NCBI GenBank assembly: GCA_946411205.1
Contig: CAMKDG010000011.1
Coordinates: forward strand, 1-47,681
Direction: 5' to 3'
Source: an uncultured Desulfotomaculum sp.
GTDB lineage: Bacteria; Bacillota; Desulfotomaculia; Desulfotomaculales; Desulfotomaculaceae
DNA: 47,681 bases
The position numbers and the translations under genes were made by a program. This document shows, piece after piece, positions 19,390 through 29,023 of this stretch; the first letter of the stretch is position 1; every line of letters starts with the position of its first letter. The notes under the pieces are model-generated. The model did not search any database, was not told the origin of the DNA, and saw only the letters and a program-made list of their open reading frames with translations.

Positions 19390-20445
19390 ATGAATCTATT
19401 ACAACAAACATTGGCTAACATTAATCCCCCCGACCTGCACTGTCAGCAGTTGGCACAGCAAAGGCTAAACAGTCTGACCAAGCCCCTCGGCAGTTTAGGT
19501 ATCTTAGAAGAAATTGCCTGGCGATTAGCTGGCATGCAGCGTCTCCCTTTACCCAAGTTGCCAAAGGAAAAGGTTTCTCTGGTTTTAGCTGGGGATCATG
19601 GGGTGGTGGCAGAGGGAGTTAGTGCATTTCCCCAGGAAGTAACCCCTCAAATGGTGCTGAATTTTCTTCAGGGCGGGGCGGCCATCAACGTACTGGCTCG
19701 CCAAGCTGGAGCCAGAGTGGTAATTGCGGATTTTGGCATGGCGTCTCCCCTACCGCAGCAGCAAGGTCTGATGGATTGCCGGATAAAAGCGGGAACCGAC
19801 AATATTGCACAGGGGCCAGCCATGAGCCGAGAAGAGGCGGTACAGGCTATTGAGGCGGGCATCACGCTGGTTTTACAACAAGTTAAAGACCGTCTGTCCT
19901 TGGTCGGGATAGGAGAGATGGGAATTGGCAACACCACCGCCAGTACAGCCATTTTGGCCGCTTTTAGCGGTCTGCCTGTTCTGCAACTCACAGGTCAAGG
20001 AACGGGTATTGTAGAAGAAAGACGGCAGCAAAAAGCGGCGATCATTGGCCGGGCTTTAGCTGTTAACCGGCCAGATGCTACAGATCCTTTGGATGTCTTA
20101 GCCAAAGTAGGGGGCTTGGAGATTGCGGGTATGGCTGGTATTATCCTAGGCTGTGCCGGGGCAGGAATACCCGTAGTAATCGACGGTTTTATCTCCGGTG
20201 CAGCGGCACTGGTGGCTCAATCCCTGGCTCCTCTCTGCCGGGAGTATATGTTTGCCTCTCACCTCTCTCAGGAACCGGGCCATCGAATTATATTGGAAAT
20301 GTTGGGTTTAAAACCAATATTACATTTGGATATGAGATTGGGTGAAGGTACTGGGGCTGTTCTAACCTTCTCATTTATCGAGGCTGCCAGCCGTATCATT
20401 AACGAAATGGCCACCTTTGATGAGGCAGGGGTAAGTCAAGGTTAA
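19390..20445 (+). CDS. cobT: Nicotinate-nucleotide--dimethylbenzimidazole phosphoribosyltransferase
   Basis: LTKPLGSLGILEEIAWRLAG, VLAGDHGVVAEGVSAFPQEVT, GIGEMGIGNTTASTAI; SD aaggagg before ATG 19390. Confidence 0.93.
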   Translation: MNLLQQTLANINPPDLHCQQLAQQRLNSLTKPLGSLGILEEIAWRLAGMQRLPLPKLPKEKVSLVLAGDHGVVAEGVSAFPQEVTPQMVLNFLQGGAAINVLARQAGARVVIADFGMASPLPQQQGLMDCRIKAGTDNIAQGPAMSREEAVQAIEAGITLVLQQVKDRLSLVGIGEMGIGNTTASTAILAAFSGLPVLQLTGQGTGIVEERRQQKAAIIGRALAVNRPDATDPLDVLAKVGGLEIAGMAGIILGCAGAGIPVVIDGFISGAAALVAQSLAPLCREYMFASHLSQEPGHRIILEMLGLKPILHLDMRLGEGTGAVLTFSFIEAASRIINEMATFDEAGVSQG

Positions 20446-20494
20446 AAAAGCAAAGTCGAGGAAGAACAGAGACTCTTCATCGACTTTGCTTTTG
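20446..20494 (+). terminator. Rho-independent terminator after cobT
   Basis: aaaagcaaagtcgaggaag...cttcatcgactttgctttt. Confidence 0.75.
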
Positions 20495-20595
20495 AATTTG
20501 TATATGGGTGAGTAAATTGCTATTGATTGACCGTTTCTTTGCCCGCCTAGGATTCATGGGCATAGTTTAAAGAAAGGGTGCAACTTAATTTTTGC

Positions 20596-20733
20596 TTAGA
20601 GGTTTGTAGAAATAAGCTTCTTTGTTTTCGACGGCTTTTCGGAGGTTTCCCGTTTTTTTCTAACAAAGGATTTTACACCCTGGTTAATTAGAAAAAAGCC
20701 GGAGGAAATTAGGAATCCCAGAATATTTTCCAT
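20596..20733 (-). CDS. Possible 45-aa small single-TM protein
   Basis: Hand translation MENILGFLISSGFFLINQGVKSFVRKKRETSEKPSKTKKLISTNL; hydrophobic N-terminus, basic tail; aaaggtgg 8 nt upstream of ATG; below the ORF-track length cutoff. Confidence 0.35.
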   Translation of the reverse strand: MENILGFLISSGFFLINQGVKSFVRKKRETSEKPSKTKKLISTNL

Positions 20734-20996
20734 CCAACATACCACCTTTTATCCTTGCTTGTTATTTAAATTGGCAGAGTTGGCTGTCTGCGTGGAGTTT
20801 ACCAACAGTTGGCAGTTAGCTAAAACTAACTCTTTATCGCATTAGATAACACATAATATGCCAAAATATTTTCTTTTGTTACACGAAAACAGAAAATGTT
20901 TTCCAATAGTAGATGTTTTTACAAAGATACCTTGCCGGAGACTCTTTTGGTGCATTACAATGGACCGCAGGGACATTATGTTTGGAGAGGTGAGTT

Positions 20997-22163
20997 ATGA
21001 ACAGAAAAGCAACTGTGTTTTTGATGAGTGTTGTGGTACTATCCCTCTTGCTGATTGGACAGGTGGGTTATGCCAACGAAACGGAAAAAGCTAATCCGGA
21101 GATTATTGTACGGGGTAAAATACTATCTGTGACTGAGCAGCAAGAAACAAACCCCGATCTTCAGGATTGGATTCAAGGAAAAGAGCAACTGGTGACAGCA
21201 AAAATTTTAAGTAAACCCTATCAAGGGCAGGAAGTTAGTTTCTTTCATATTTTGCCCGATCAACCGGGACTGGCTGTGGCGATATCACCGGGCGATGAAG
21301 TGGTTTTATCGGTAGAAGTAACAGAAGGCAAGGTTACCAATGCTTTTGTCTCAGACCATGCCAGGGATAAAAAAATCTACTTTTTGGCGGGCTGTTTTGC
21401 GGTGATCATGGTGGTTATTGGCGGACTTAAGGGGGCCAAATCGGTACTGTCTCTAACCCTTACCGGAGTAGGGATTTTTGGGGTACTTCTGCCCCTGCTG
21501 TTTAAGGGGCACAGCCCAATTTTGGTAACCATTTTAGTGGCAGCGGTAATGACCACGATCACGATGATGTTGGTTCATGGTTACAATAAAAAGACACTGG
21601 CGGGTATTATTGGTACCACCAGCGGTGTCCTTGTGGCAGGCTTACTGGCGTTGCTGGTAGGCAAGGCAGCGAAACTGACCGGTTTTAGCAGCGAAGAAAT
21701 GCAAATGCTCATGTATATTCCTCAGCAAGTGAAATTTGATTATCAGGGCTTGTTATTTGCCGGAATGATTATTGGAGCGTTGGGCGCGGTGATGGATGTA
21801 GGAATCTCCATTGCCTCTGCCGTGGAGGAAGTAAAACGTGTAAATCCCGGACTAACGACCCGTCAATTAATCCGGGCCGGGATGAATGTAGGGCGTGATG
21901 TGATGGGAACGATGGCGAATACCTTAATCCTGGCCTATACTGGCAGTGCTTTGCCCTTGATCTTAATCTTTATGGCCTATGATATGCCCTTTTTAAAGAT
22001 TATCAATCTTGATTTAATTTCTACTGAAATTGTACGGGCCCTTACGGGCAGCATCGGCCTTACACTGGCGATACCCATTACCTCTGTGGCTGCGGGATGG
22101 TTATTTACCCGTGGAGAATTGGCAAAAGCTCCAGAAAACCAAGAGCAAGAGACGAAAGCCTGA
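20997..22163 (+). CDS. YibE/F family membrane protein
   Basis: Signal-like N-terminus, multi-TM region, GMIIGALGAVMDVGISIASAVEEVKRVNP motif. Confidence 0.87.
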   Translation: MNRKATVFLMSVVVLSLLLIGQVGYANETEKANPEIIVRGKILSVTEQQETNPDLQDWIQGKEQLVTAKILSKPYQGQEVSFFHILPDQPGLAVAISPGDEVVLSVEVTEGKVTNAFVSDHARDKKIYFLAGCFAVIMVVIGGLKGAKSVLSLTLTGVGIFGVLLPLLFKGHSPILVTILVAAVMTTITMMLVHGYNKKTLAGIIGTTSGVLVAGLLALLVGKAAKLTGFSSEEMQMLMYIPQQVKFDYQGLLFAGMIIGALGAVMDVGISIASAVEEVKRVNPGLTTRQLIRAGMNVGRDVMGTMANTLILAYTGSALPLILIFMAYDMPFLKIINLDLISTEIVRALTGSIGLTLAIPITSVAAGWLFTRGELAKAPENQEQETKA

Positions 22164-22209
22164 AAAAAGCAAGTGACGCAAAAAATAGTTTTGCGCCACT
22201 TGCTTTTTA
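22162..22209. terminator. Bidirectional terminator between convergent yibE/F and lgt
   Basis: aaaaaagcaagtgacgcaaaa...ttttgcgccacttgctttttt. Confidence 0.75.
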
Positions 22210-22227
22210 AACCATAGTCTGAATTTT

Positions 22228-22983
22228 TTACCGAGCAGGGCGTTGATTTTTCTTGCCAAGGTAGATATAGACTAAGCCTGACAGTACAATCATCACAATA
22301 CTCATTACCTGAGCGGCTCGCAGGGGGCCGATCATTAAACTATCTGTCCTAAGTCCTTCAATAAAGAAGCGGCCTAGGGAGTACATTGCCAGGTAGAGCA
22401 TAAACAGTTGCCCCTCCGAGGGCAGTTTTCTGCGTAAGAACATTAATATGCCGAATACCATTAGATTCCAGAGAGATTCGTACAAAAAGGTGGGGTGGCG
22501 GTAAGCACCATCAATATACATGGCCCAGGGAAGGTCGGTGGGGTAACCATAAGCCTCCTGGTTAAAAAAGTTGCCCCAGCGGCCAATGGCCTGTCCCAGG
22601 ATAAAGCTAGGGGCGATGATATCGGCAATCTGCCAAAAACGTAAGTTTCGGACCCGGGTAAAAATATAGCCAGTAATCATGGCGGTCAGAATCCCCCCGT
22701 GAATGGCCAGACCGCCATGCCAAATTTTCGGTATTTCGCTAAGGTTCACACTATAATAATCCCAACTCATAATGACATAGTACAACCTGGCTCCCAGCCA
22801 AGAGATCGGGGCACAGATCAATACCAGGTCAATGATGTCGTCCCCTTTTACGCCTACACGTTTGGCTTCCCGCAAGGCCACCCAAGTACCCACCAATACT
22901 GCCATCATCATAAGAACACCGTACCAGCGAATCGTGATGGGACCCCAGGAGAAAAGATAGGGACTAATTTCCGATAGATACAA
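22228..22983 (-). CDS. lgt: Prolipoprotein diacylglyceryl transferase
   Basis: [43 protein letters not shown] start at 22983 with aaaggaag SD. Confidence 0.92.
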   Translation of the reverse strand: MYLSEISPYLFSWGPITIRWYGVLMMMAVLVGTWVALREAKRVGVKGDDIIDLVLICAPISWLGARLYYVIMSWDYYSVNLSEIPKIWHGGLAIHGGILTAMITGYIFTRVRNLRFWQIADIIAPSFILGQAIGRWGNFFNQEAYGYPTDLPWAMYIDGAYRHPTFLYESLWNLMVFGILMFLRRKLPSEGQLFMLYLAMYSLGRFFIEGLRTDSLMIGPLRAAQVMSIVMIVLSGLVYIYLGKKNQRPAR

Positions 22984-23236
22984 AATACTCTTCCTTTCTT
23001 TATAAGACATACATGCCAACCAGCTTTGGCATCATTACCCATACTAACCCCTACAGATGATCAGGATGGATGATCTTTCTCTATTTTATCCTGATCTAGC
23101 AGTCTCCACAAAGTTTTTTTACGCGATCCCGTCTTTTATCTCATAGAGTACAGATTCTTCCTTGTCTTCCAAGTGCTGTTTATACTATAATTTTGCTGAC
23201 CCCAAAAACCAATTAAACTATAATTTTGGAGTGCAT

Positions 23237-24634
23237 ATGAGAATTCCGAGAATTGTTATAGCAGGGACACATAGTGGTGTGGGTAAAACCACGTTAACCT
23301 TGGGTTTACTGACGGCCTTGCGCCGGAGGAATTTGGCAGTACAGCCCTTTAAGGTGGGTCCCGATTATATAGACCCCGGCTTGCATCAAGTGGCAGCGGC
23401 ACGGATCTCCCACAATTTGGACAGCTGGCTGGGCACACCGGCGGAGGTGCAGCAGCTTTTCCTGAGGCGGGCTAAGGATTGTGATCTCGCCTTGGTGGAA
23501 GGTGTGATGGGCTTATTTGATGGAGCCAAAGGACAAGGAGAGATGGGCAGCACCGCCCAGGTGGCTAAGCTCCTGCAAGCTCCGGTGGTGTTAGTTTTTT
23601 CCGCCAAAGGGCTAGCCCGCAGTGCAGCGGCTTTGGTGCACGGCTATCAAACCTTTGATCCAATGGTTCAGATTGCCGGTGTTATTGCCAATGGTATTAG
23701 TAGCGAGCGGCATCGGGAGTTTATCCGGCAAACGGTGGAAGAAGAACTGGGGCTGCCTCTGTTGGGCGCATTACGAAAAAATAATGAAATAATCATGCCG
23801 GAGCGTCAACTTGGATTGCTACCGGCTACAGAAAATATAGCTTTGCAACAAGTTTTGGATCAGTTGGCGTTCGCTATTGAAGAACAAGTTGACCTCGATA
23901 AAATTATTCAGTTGGCGCAGATGGCACCGGAACTAGAGCATCGGCTGACAGTTGCGGCAGTCGGCCAATTTACCGGAGTGAATCTGGCAGTGGCCAAGGA
24001 TGAAGCCTTTCATTTTTACTATCAAGACAGCTTAGATTATCTGACCGAGCAAGGGGTAGCACTACATTTTTTTAGCCCCCTAAGGGATTGTGCGCTTCCT
24101 GCCAATTGTCATGGTATCTATATCGGCGGTGGATTTCCAGAGGAATTCTTACCGACGCTGGCCGCCAATCAGGCACTCAAAGCAAACCTTCAGTTAGCCC
24201 ACCGCAATGGCATCCCGATTTATGCCGAGTGTGGCGGGTTGATGTACCTGTGCCGTAGCATTCACTCTTTATCCGGTGATGAATACGCCGGTGTGGGATT
24301 AGTGCCGGGTTCGGTGAAAATGGGCAACCGTTTGGCCGCTCTGGGCTATGTCCGGGCTAAGCTCCGAAAATCCTGCCTGTTGGGGGATGCGGGTTTAGAA
24401 TTGAAGGGGCATGAATTTCACTGGTCCAGCATCTCTGGTCTACCGGAAGAAGAGACTCTTTATCAAGTAACCGGTGGCAGGGGCGTGAGTGGCCGTCTCG
24501 AGGGCTTTGTCAGAGGTAATTTGGCTGCGTCCTATGTTCATTTGCATTTTCGGTATAATCCCCAGGCAATGGGGCGTTTTTTAACGGCTTGTGCTGAATA
24601 TAAAAAGTCTGGGAGAAGTAACCATGGAGAGTGA
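23237..24634 (+). CDS. cbiA: Cobyrinate a,c-diamide synthase
   Basis: MRIPRIVIAGTHSGVGKTTLTLGL, FKVGPDYIDPGLH, EGVMGLFDGAKG, YIGGGFPEEF, YAECGGLMYLC. Confidence 0.93.
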   Translation: MRIPRIVIAGTHSGVGKTTLTLGLLTALRRRNLAVQPFKVGPDYIDPGLHQVAAARISHNLDSWLGTPAEVQQLFLRRAKDCDLALVEGVMGLFDGAKGQGEMGSTAQVAKLLQAPVVLVFSAKGLARSAAALVHGYQTFDPMVQIAGVIANGISSERHREFIRQTVEEELGLPLLGALRKNNEIIMPERQLGLLPATENIALQQVLDQLAFAIEEQVDLDKIIQLAQMAPELEHRLTVAAVGQFTGVNLAVAKDEAFHFYYQDSLDYLTEQGVALHFFSPLRDCALPANCHGIYIGGGFPEEFLPTLAANQALKANLQLAHRNGIPIYAECGGLMYLCRSIHSLSGDEYAGVGLVPGSVKMGNRLAALGYVRAKLRKSCLLGDAGLELKGHEFHWSSISGLPEEETLYQVTGGRGVSGRLEGFVRGNLAASYVHLHFRYNPQAMGRFLTACAEYKKSGRSNHGE

Positions 24635-25736
24635 TAACAAGGTCTGGCGAACGGGCTATACCACTGGCAGTTGTGCCGCGGCTGCTGCCAAGGCAGCGGC
24701 CTTGGCTCTCTTAACGGGCAAGGTGGTCAGTGAAGTAAGCATAAATCTACCCGATGGAGGACAACTAAAGCTTGACATAGCCTGGGTAGAAAAGGGCGAA
24801 GACGGTTGCCGGGCCGCTGTGGTAAAAGACGCCGGGGATGATCCGGATGTTACCCAGGGGTTGACCATTGTGGCAGAGGTTTCTCTGCAAGTAGGTTCCA
24901 TATACATAACCGGGGGCCAAGGGGTTGGTACCGTCACTAAGCCCGGTCTGGCGGTGCCAGTGGGAGAAGCTGCCATTAACCCGGTACCCAGACAGATGAT
25001 TGAGCGAGAGGTTAAAGAAATCCTGGGCCAGGAGAGAGGGGCCAGGGTGGTAATCAGTGCTCCCGGTGGGGAAGCGGTAGCTGGCCGAACGATGAACCCC
25101 CGGCTGGGCATTCTGGGCGGTATCTCTATTTTGGGCACCGGAGGCATTGTTCGCCCTATGTCCGAGGAGGCCTATCGACGTTCCTTGGTGCCCCAGATTG
25201 ATCAGGCCCTGGCACTGGGGTACCGTTCCCTGGTGTTAACTCCCGGACGGCTAGGGGTGAACAAAGCCCGGGAGCTGGGCTTCCCACAGGAAGCCATTAT
25301 TGAAACCAGCAATTTTATTGGCAGCTTGTTAGAGGAGTGTGCCAAAAGGCCGGTGGAATCTGTCCTTCTGTTGGGTCACCTGGGCAAGCTCGTCAAAGTA
25401 GCCGCGGGAATTTTTCATACGCTGGGGAAACTGGCGGACGGCAGGCGGGAAACCATTGCTGCCTATGCTGCCCTGGAGGGAGCACCCCGGCAGGTGATCG
25501 AGCAATTAATGAATATGAATACGGCTGAAGAGTCTGTGGAGATATTAAAAAGAACTGGCTATACTCAAGTCTTCTCGCACTTGGCTGCTGCCGCCAGTCG
25601 ACGGGCTGCTGCTTACAGTGGAGAAAAATTTACAGTGGGTACCCTCATGTATGCCCTCAATGGTGATGTGGTGGGCTATGACCAAGGGGCTTGCCAGATC
25701 GGGAGGAAATTGGGATGTCATCTATCATTAAAGTAA
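24624..25736 (+). CDS. cbiD: Cobalt-precorrin-5B (C1)-methyltransferase
   Basis: RTGYTTGSCAAAAAKAAALAL, PRLGILGGISILGTGGIVRPMSEEA. Confidence 0.93.
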   Translation: MESDNKVWRTGYTTGSCAAAAAKAAALALLTGKVVSEVSINLPDGGQLKLDIAWVEKGEDGCRAAVVKDAGDDPDVTQGLTIVAEVSLQVGSIYITGGQGVGTVTKPGLAVPVGEAAINPVPRQMIEREVKEILGQERGARVVISAPGGEAVAGRTMNPRLGILGGISILGTGGIVRPMSEEAYRRSLVPQIDQALALGYRSLVLTPGRLGVNKARELGFPQEAIIETSNFIGSLLEECAKRPVESVLLLGHLGKLVKVAAGIFHTLGKLADGRRETIAAYAALEGAPRQVIEQLMNMNTAEESVEILKRTGYTQVFSHLAAAASRRAAAYSGEKFTVGTLMYALNGDVVGYDQGACQIGRKLGCHLSLK

Positions 25737-26341
25737 TCGGTGTGGGGCCCGGCCACCGGGGTTATCTAACCCAGTTGGGGCATGAGGCTATAACCCAGGC
25801 GGAGATCCTTATCGGTGCCCAGCGACTGCTGGAAGTCTTTGCCCTGCCTGGCCAGGAGACAATTCCCCTAGGGGCTGATTTACAGCAAGCGGCGGCGATC
25901 ATTAAGCTTGAGGCCGAGGTAAAAAAGCTTGCTGTCCTGGTGTCCGGGGATACTGGTTTATATAGCTTTGCCACGACGCTTACTCGGTTGCTGCCAGATT
26001 ATCAGTTTGATTTTATCCCGGGTATCAGCTCGGTACAGCTTTTGTTTGCCAGATTACAGCTGCCCTGGCAGGGTGTAGCGATACTGAGTCGTCACGGGCG
26101 GCAGGATAATCGCCTGGCGGGTCTGGTGCAGGGAGGTATGATTGTGGCGGTATTGACCGATGAGATCAATACCCCCCAAACCTTGGCCCAAGAATTGCTG
26201 GAACTGGGTTGTGGTGACCTAGCGGTGACGGTAGGCTGTAACCTCTCCTATGAACAGGAAATCCTTTATCGGGGAACCCTGAGTTCCTTGTTTAATAGTC
26301 AAGAGAAATATAGTAACTGTGTGGTGGTTATTGGTGTCTAA
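25715..26341 (+). CDS. cbiE: Cobalt-precorrin-7 (C5)-methyltransferase
   Basis: VIGVGPGHRGYLTQLGHEAI, VSGDTGLYSFATTL, FIPGISSVQLLFARL; SD gggagg. Confidence 0.88.
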   Translation: MSSIIKVIGVGPGHRGYLTQLGHEAITQAEILIGAQRLLEVFALPGQETIPLGADLQQAAAIIKLEAEVKKLAVLVSGDTGLYSFATTLTRLLPDYQFDFIPGISSVQLLFARLQLPWQGVAILSRHGRQDNRLAGLVQGGMIVAVLTDEINTPQTLAQELLELGCGDLAVTVGCNLSYEQEILYRGTLSSLFNSQEKYSNCVVVIGV

Positions 26342-26939
26342 ACTGGATTGGTCCTTTACAACCCCTGGTATACCCGATCACCTGTTTAAAAGGGGCAACA
26401 ACATTCCCATGACCAAACAAGAGGTGCGGATGATTGTCCTAGGAAAGCTGCGGTTATTTCCCGGCGCGGTGGTTTACGATGTGGGAGCGGGCACCGGCAG
26501 TGTTTCAGTGGAATGTGCTTTACAACTGAAACATGGGGTCGTCTATGCTTTAGAGAAGGATGGCAGTGCCGATGAGTTGGTTGAGACCAATGCAAGACGC
26601 TTTGGCCTCACCAATGTTAAGCTGGTGCCGGGACTGGCACCGGCAACGATGGAGAAATTACCCCCGGCGGACCGCATTTTTATCGGTGGCAATGCCGGAG
26701 CGTTAGCAGGAATTTTAGAGACGGCAGACAAAAAACTAAAGCCAGGTGGCTGGCTGGTGGCCACCTCCGTTACCTTGGAAACAACACCCCAGGTGGTGCG
26801 GTTTCTGGAAGAACAGGGCTATGAGCAGGCGGAAGCGATCAGCATTACGGTGGCCCAGGCCAAGGCGTTGGGTAAAGCACACCTTTGGCAGGGGCAAAAT
26901 CCGGTGACGGTCATCAGCGGTCAGAAACCGCAGAAATAG
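26334..26939 (+). CDS. cbiT: Cobalt-precorrin-6B (C15)-methyltransferase (decarboxylating)
   Basis: TTPGIPDHLFKRGNNIPMTKQEVRMIVLGKLRL, YDVGAGTGSVSVECAL. Confidence 0.9.
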   Translation: MSKLDWSFTTPGIPDHLFKRGNNIPMTKQEVRMIVLGKLRLFPGAVVYDVGAGTGSVSVECALQLKHGVVYALEKDGSADELVETNARRFGLTNVKLVPGLAPATMEKLPPADRIFIGGNAGALAGILETADKKLKPGGWLVATSVTLETTPQVVRFLEEQGYEQAEAISITVAQAKALGKAHLWQGQNPVTVISGQKPQK

Positions 26940-26970
26940 AGTAGCGAGAGCAGAAAATGAGGTTGTAGCT

Positions 26971-27179
26971 GGGTATGGTGTTATCCACCGCTCACTCCTA
27001 CTCCGCGTCGATAACACGAAGGCTTACTCCAGGCGAAATGGGGGTCGCCTCAATTCAACCTCCTGTTTCAGTTCGGCTAGCACGCACGTCCTGTGCGCGC
27101 TCCCCCCATTTCGCCTTACGTTCGCCAAGTGTTATTAACGACGCTCCGCAAGTCGTTCGCTATGGATAACACCATACCC
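26971..27179. repeat. ~209-bp nested inverted-repeat (foldback/MITE-like) element between cbiT and cbiF
   Basis: Outer exact 17-bp IR gggtatggtgttatcca/tggataacaccataccc (26971-26987/27163-27179), middle ataacac/gtgttat (27011-27017/27129-27135), inner exact 14-bp IR aggcgaaatggggg/cccccatttcgcct (27031-27044/27103-27116). Confidence 0.75.
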
Positions 27180-27231
27180 TTGCAGTAGTATGTTTTTCAG
27201 CTATTATCAAAATAGAAATACGGTGATATAA

Positions 27232-27978
27232 ATGATTTATTTTGTCGGAGCCGGGCCCGGTGACCCGGAACTGTTAACCGTCAAGGCCATGCGTTTACTG
27301 CAGCAGGCGGATTTGGTTATTTATGCCGGATCTCTGGTGCCCTTCCAGGTCATGGATTGCTGTCGGGCCGATGCCCAAAAGATTAATAGTGCCCCCCTGG
27401 CGCTGGAGGAAATTGTTAAGCTAATGGTGGAATATCACCAGCGGCAGCAATTGGTCGTACGACTGCATACCGGTGACCCTTCTTTGTACGGGGCTATTGG
27501 TGAACAAATGAGAGCCTTGGATGAGGTAGGGCTGCCCTATGAAATTGTACCGGGCGTCAGTTCCTTTCTGGCTGCTGCCGCAGCAGTACGGAAAGAATAT
27601 ACCGTCCCCGGTGGTTCCCAAACGGTGATCATTACCCGTTTAGCCGGTCGCACCCCGGTGCCGCCGGAGCAAGCCTTGTCTGCCTTGGCCCAGCACAGAG
27701 GCTCTATGGCGATCTTTCTTTCGGTGGGTTTGGCGGAAGAAGTGCAGCAGGAACTGCTGCAGGGTTATCCACCGGCAACCCCGGTGGCCGTGGTGGAGAG
27801 AGCTTCCCAGCCGGCCGAGAGAGTGCTTCGAGGTACTTTGGGAGAACTGGCCAAACTGATTGAAGCAGCGGGCATTACCAAAACTGCCTTGATTTTGGTG
27901 GGGGATTTCCTCACCGGGGAGGGTACATCGTTACTTTACGACAGGAAGTTTACCCATGAATACCGTGCGGGATCATAG
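27232..27978 (+). CDS. cbiF: Cobalt-precorrin-4 (C11)-methyltransferase
   Basis: MIYFVGAGPGDPELLTVKAMRLLQQADLVIYAGSLV, RLHTGDPSLYGAIGEQM. Confidence 0.93.
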   Translation: MIYFVGAGPGDPELLTVKAMRLLQQADLVIYAGSLVPFQVMDCCRADAQKINSAPLALEEIVKLMVEYHQRQQLVVRLHTGDPSLYGAIGEQMRALDEVGLPYEIVPGVSSFLAAAAAVRKEYTVPGGSQTVIITRLAGRTPVPPEQALSALAQHRGSMAIFLSVGLAEEVQQELLQGYPPATPVAVVERASQPAERVLRGTLGELAKLIEAAGITKTALILVGDFLTGEGTSLLYDRKFTHEYRAGS

Positions 27979-29023
27979 GATCGCAGTTCTGGCCTTGACC
28001 ACCGGCGGTGCCCGGTTGGCTAGAATGGTAGCTAAAGGTTTGCAAGATACGCAGCTTTATCTTCCTCAGCGACTGCAAGAACCCCCTTTTTCGGCTGACG
28101 TCACGTATTTTACAGACTGGCGGCAAGCGGCCCAAGAAGCTTTTCAACGTCACCGGCGGTTGGTTTTTATCATGGCCTGTGGTATTGTGGTACGTACCCT
28201 AGCCCCTTGGTTAACTAGTAAAAATACTGATCCCGCCGTGGTGGTATTGGATGAAAAGGGTGAGTTTGCCATTAGTTTGCTATCCGGCCATGTGGGGGGT
28301 GCCAACCAGTTGGCTCGACAAGTGGCCCAGGTCTCCGGCGGGACGCCGGTGATTACCACCGCCACGGATGTCAATCAGGCACCGGCAGTAGATCTGTTGG
28401 CTCAGGAGGCCAACTGTACTCCCTACCCGATGGCTCGGGTTAAACTCTTTAATCGATGGTTGGCCGAAGGGGAAAGGGTCAGCCTGTATTCCCGTTGGCC
28501 CCTGCCAGTGAATTGGCAACAGGGGTTTCAAATGATTGAAGATGCAGGCCAATTACCCACGCTAGGTCCAGTGGTTTACATAACCAACCAATTAGTGCCC
28601 GCCACAGAACAACCAAGACTTATCCTGCGGCCTCGCAATCTCGTGGTGGGCTTGGGCTGTCGTAAAGGGGTGACCTTGCAGCAGGTGCTGCAGGCGATAA
28701 AAACCGCTTGCAAACTGGGCGGCTACAGCCTATTGTCCTTGGCTAAACTTGCCACGGTGGACTTAAAAATGCAGGAGCCAGCCTTACGGCAGGCAGCGGC
28801 CTATTTCAAGGTACCGCTAACTTCGGTAGCTAGGGAGGAAATAGCAAAACTGGACGGACAATTTACCTCGTCAGATTTTGTACGACAAAAGATAGGAGTT
28901 GGTGGTGTATGCGAACCGGCGGCGATGATTGCCAGCGGCGGTGGGCAGATCGGAGTATCCAAACAGAAATTGGGACCGGTGACGGTGGCCATTGCCGAGG
29001 CAAAGTTGTGGTGGTGGGCTTAG
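27956..29023 (+). CDS. cbiG: Cobalt-precorrin 5A hydrolase
   Basis: FIMACGIVVRTLAPWLTSKNTDPAVVVLDEKGEFAISLLSGHVGGANQLA; LVVGLGCRKGV. Confidence 0.92.
   Translation: MNTVRDHRIAVLALTTGGARLARMVAKGLQDTQLYLPQRLQEPPFSADVTYFTDWRQAAQEAFQRHRRLVFIMACGIVVRTLAPWLTSKNTDPAVVVLDEKGEFAISLLSGHVGGANQLARQVAQVSGGTPVITTATDVNQAPAVDLLAQEANCTPYPMARVKLFNRWLAEGERVSLYSRWPLPVNWQQGFQMIEDAGQLPTLGPVVYITNQLVPATEQPRLILRPRNLVVGLGCRKGVTLQQVLQAIKTACKLGGYSLLSLAKLATVDLKMQEPALRQAAAYFKVPLTSVAREEIAKLDGQFTSSDFVRQKIGVGGVCEPAAMIASGGGQIGVSKQKLGPVTVAIAEAKLWWWA

Noticed and set aside
19212-19418. 68-aa ORF between the B12 riboswitch and cobT
   Set aside because: Its start encodes the terminator hairpin (ALFGLGFFVF) and it overlaps the cobT start; most likely leader sequence.
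26975-27169. 64-aa ORF between cbiT and cbiF
   Set aside because: Entirely contained within the inverted-repeat element; no SD; judged a non-coding repeat.
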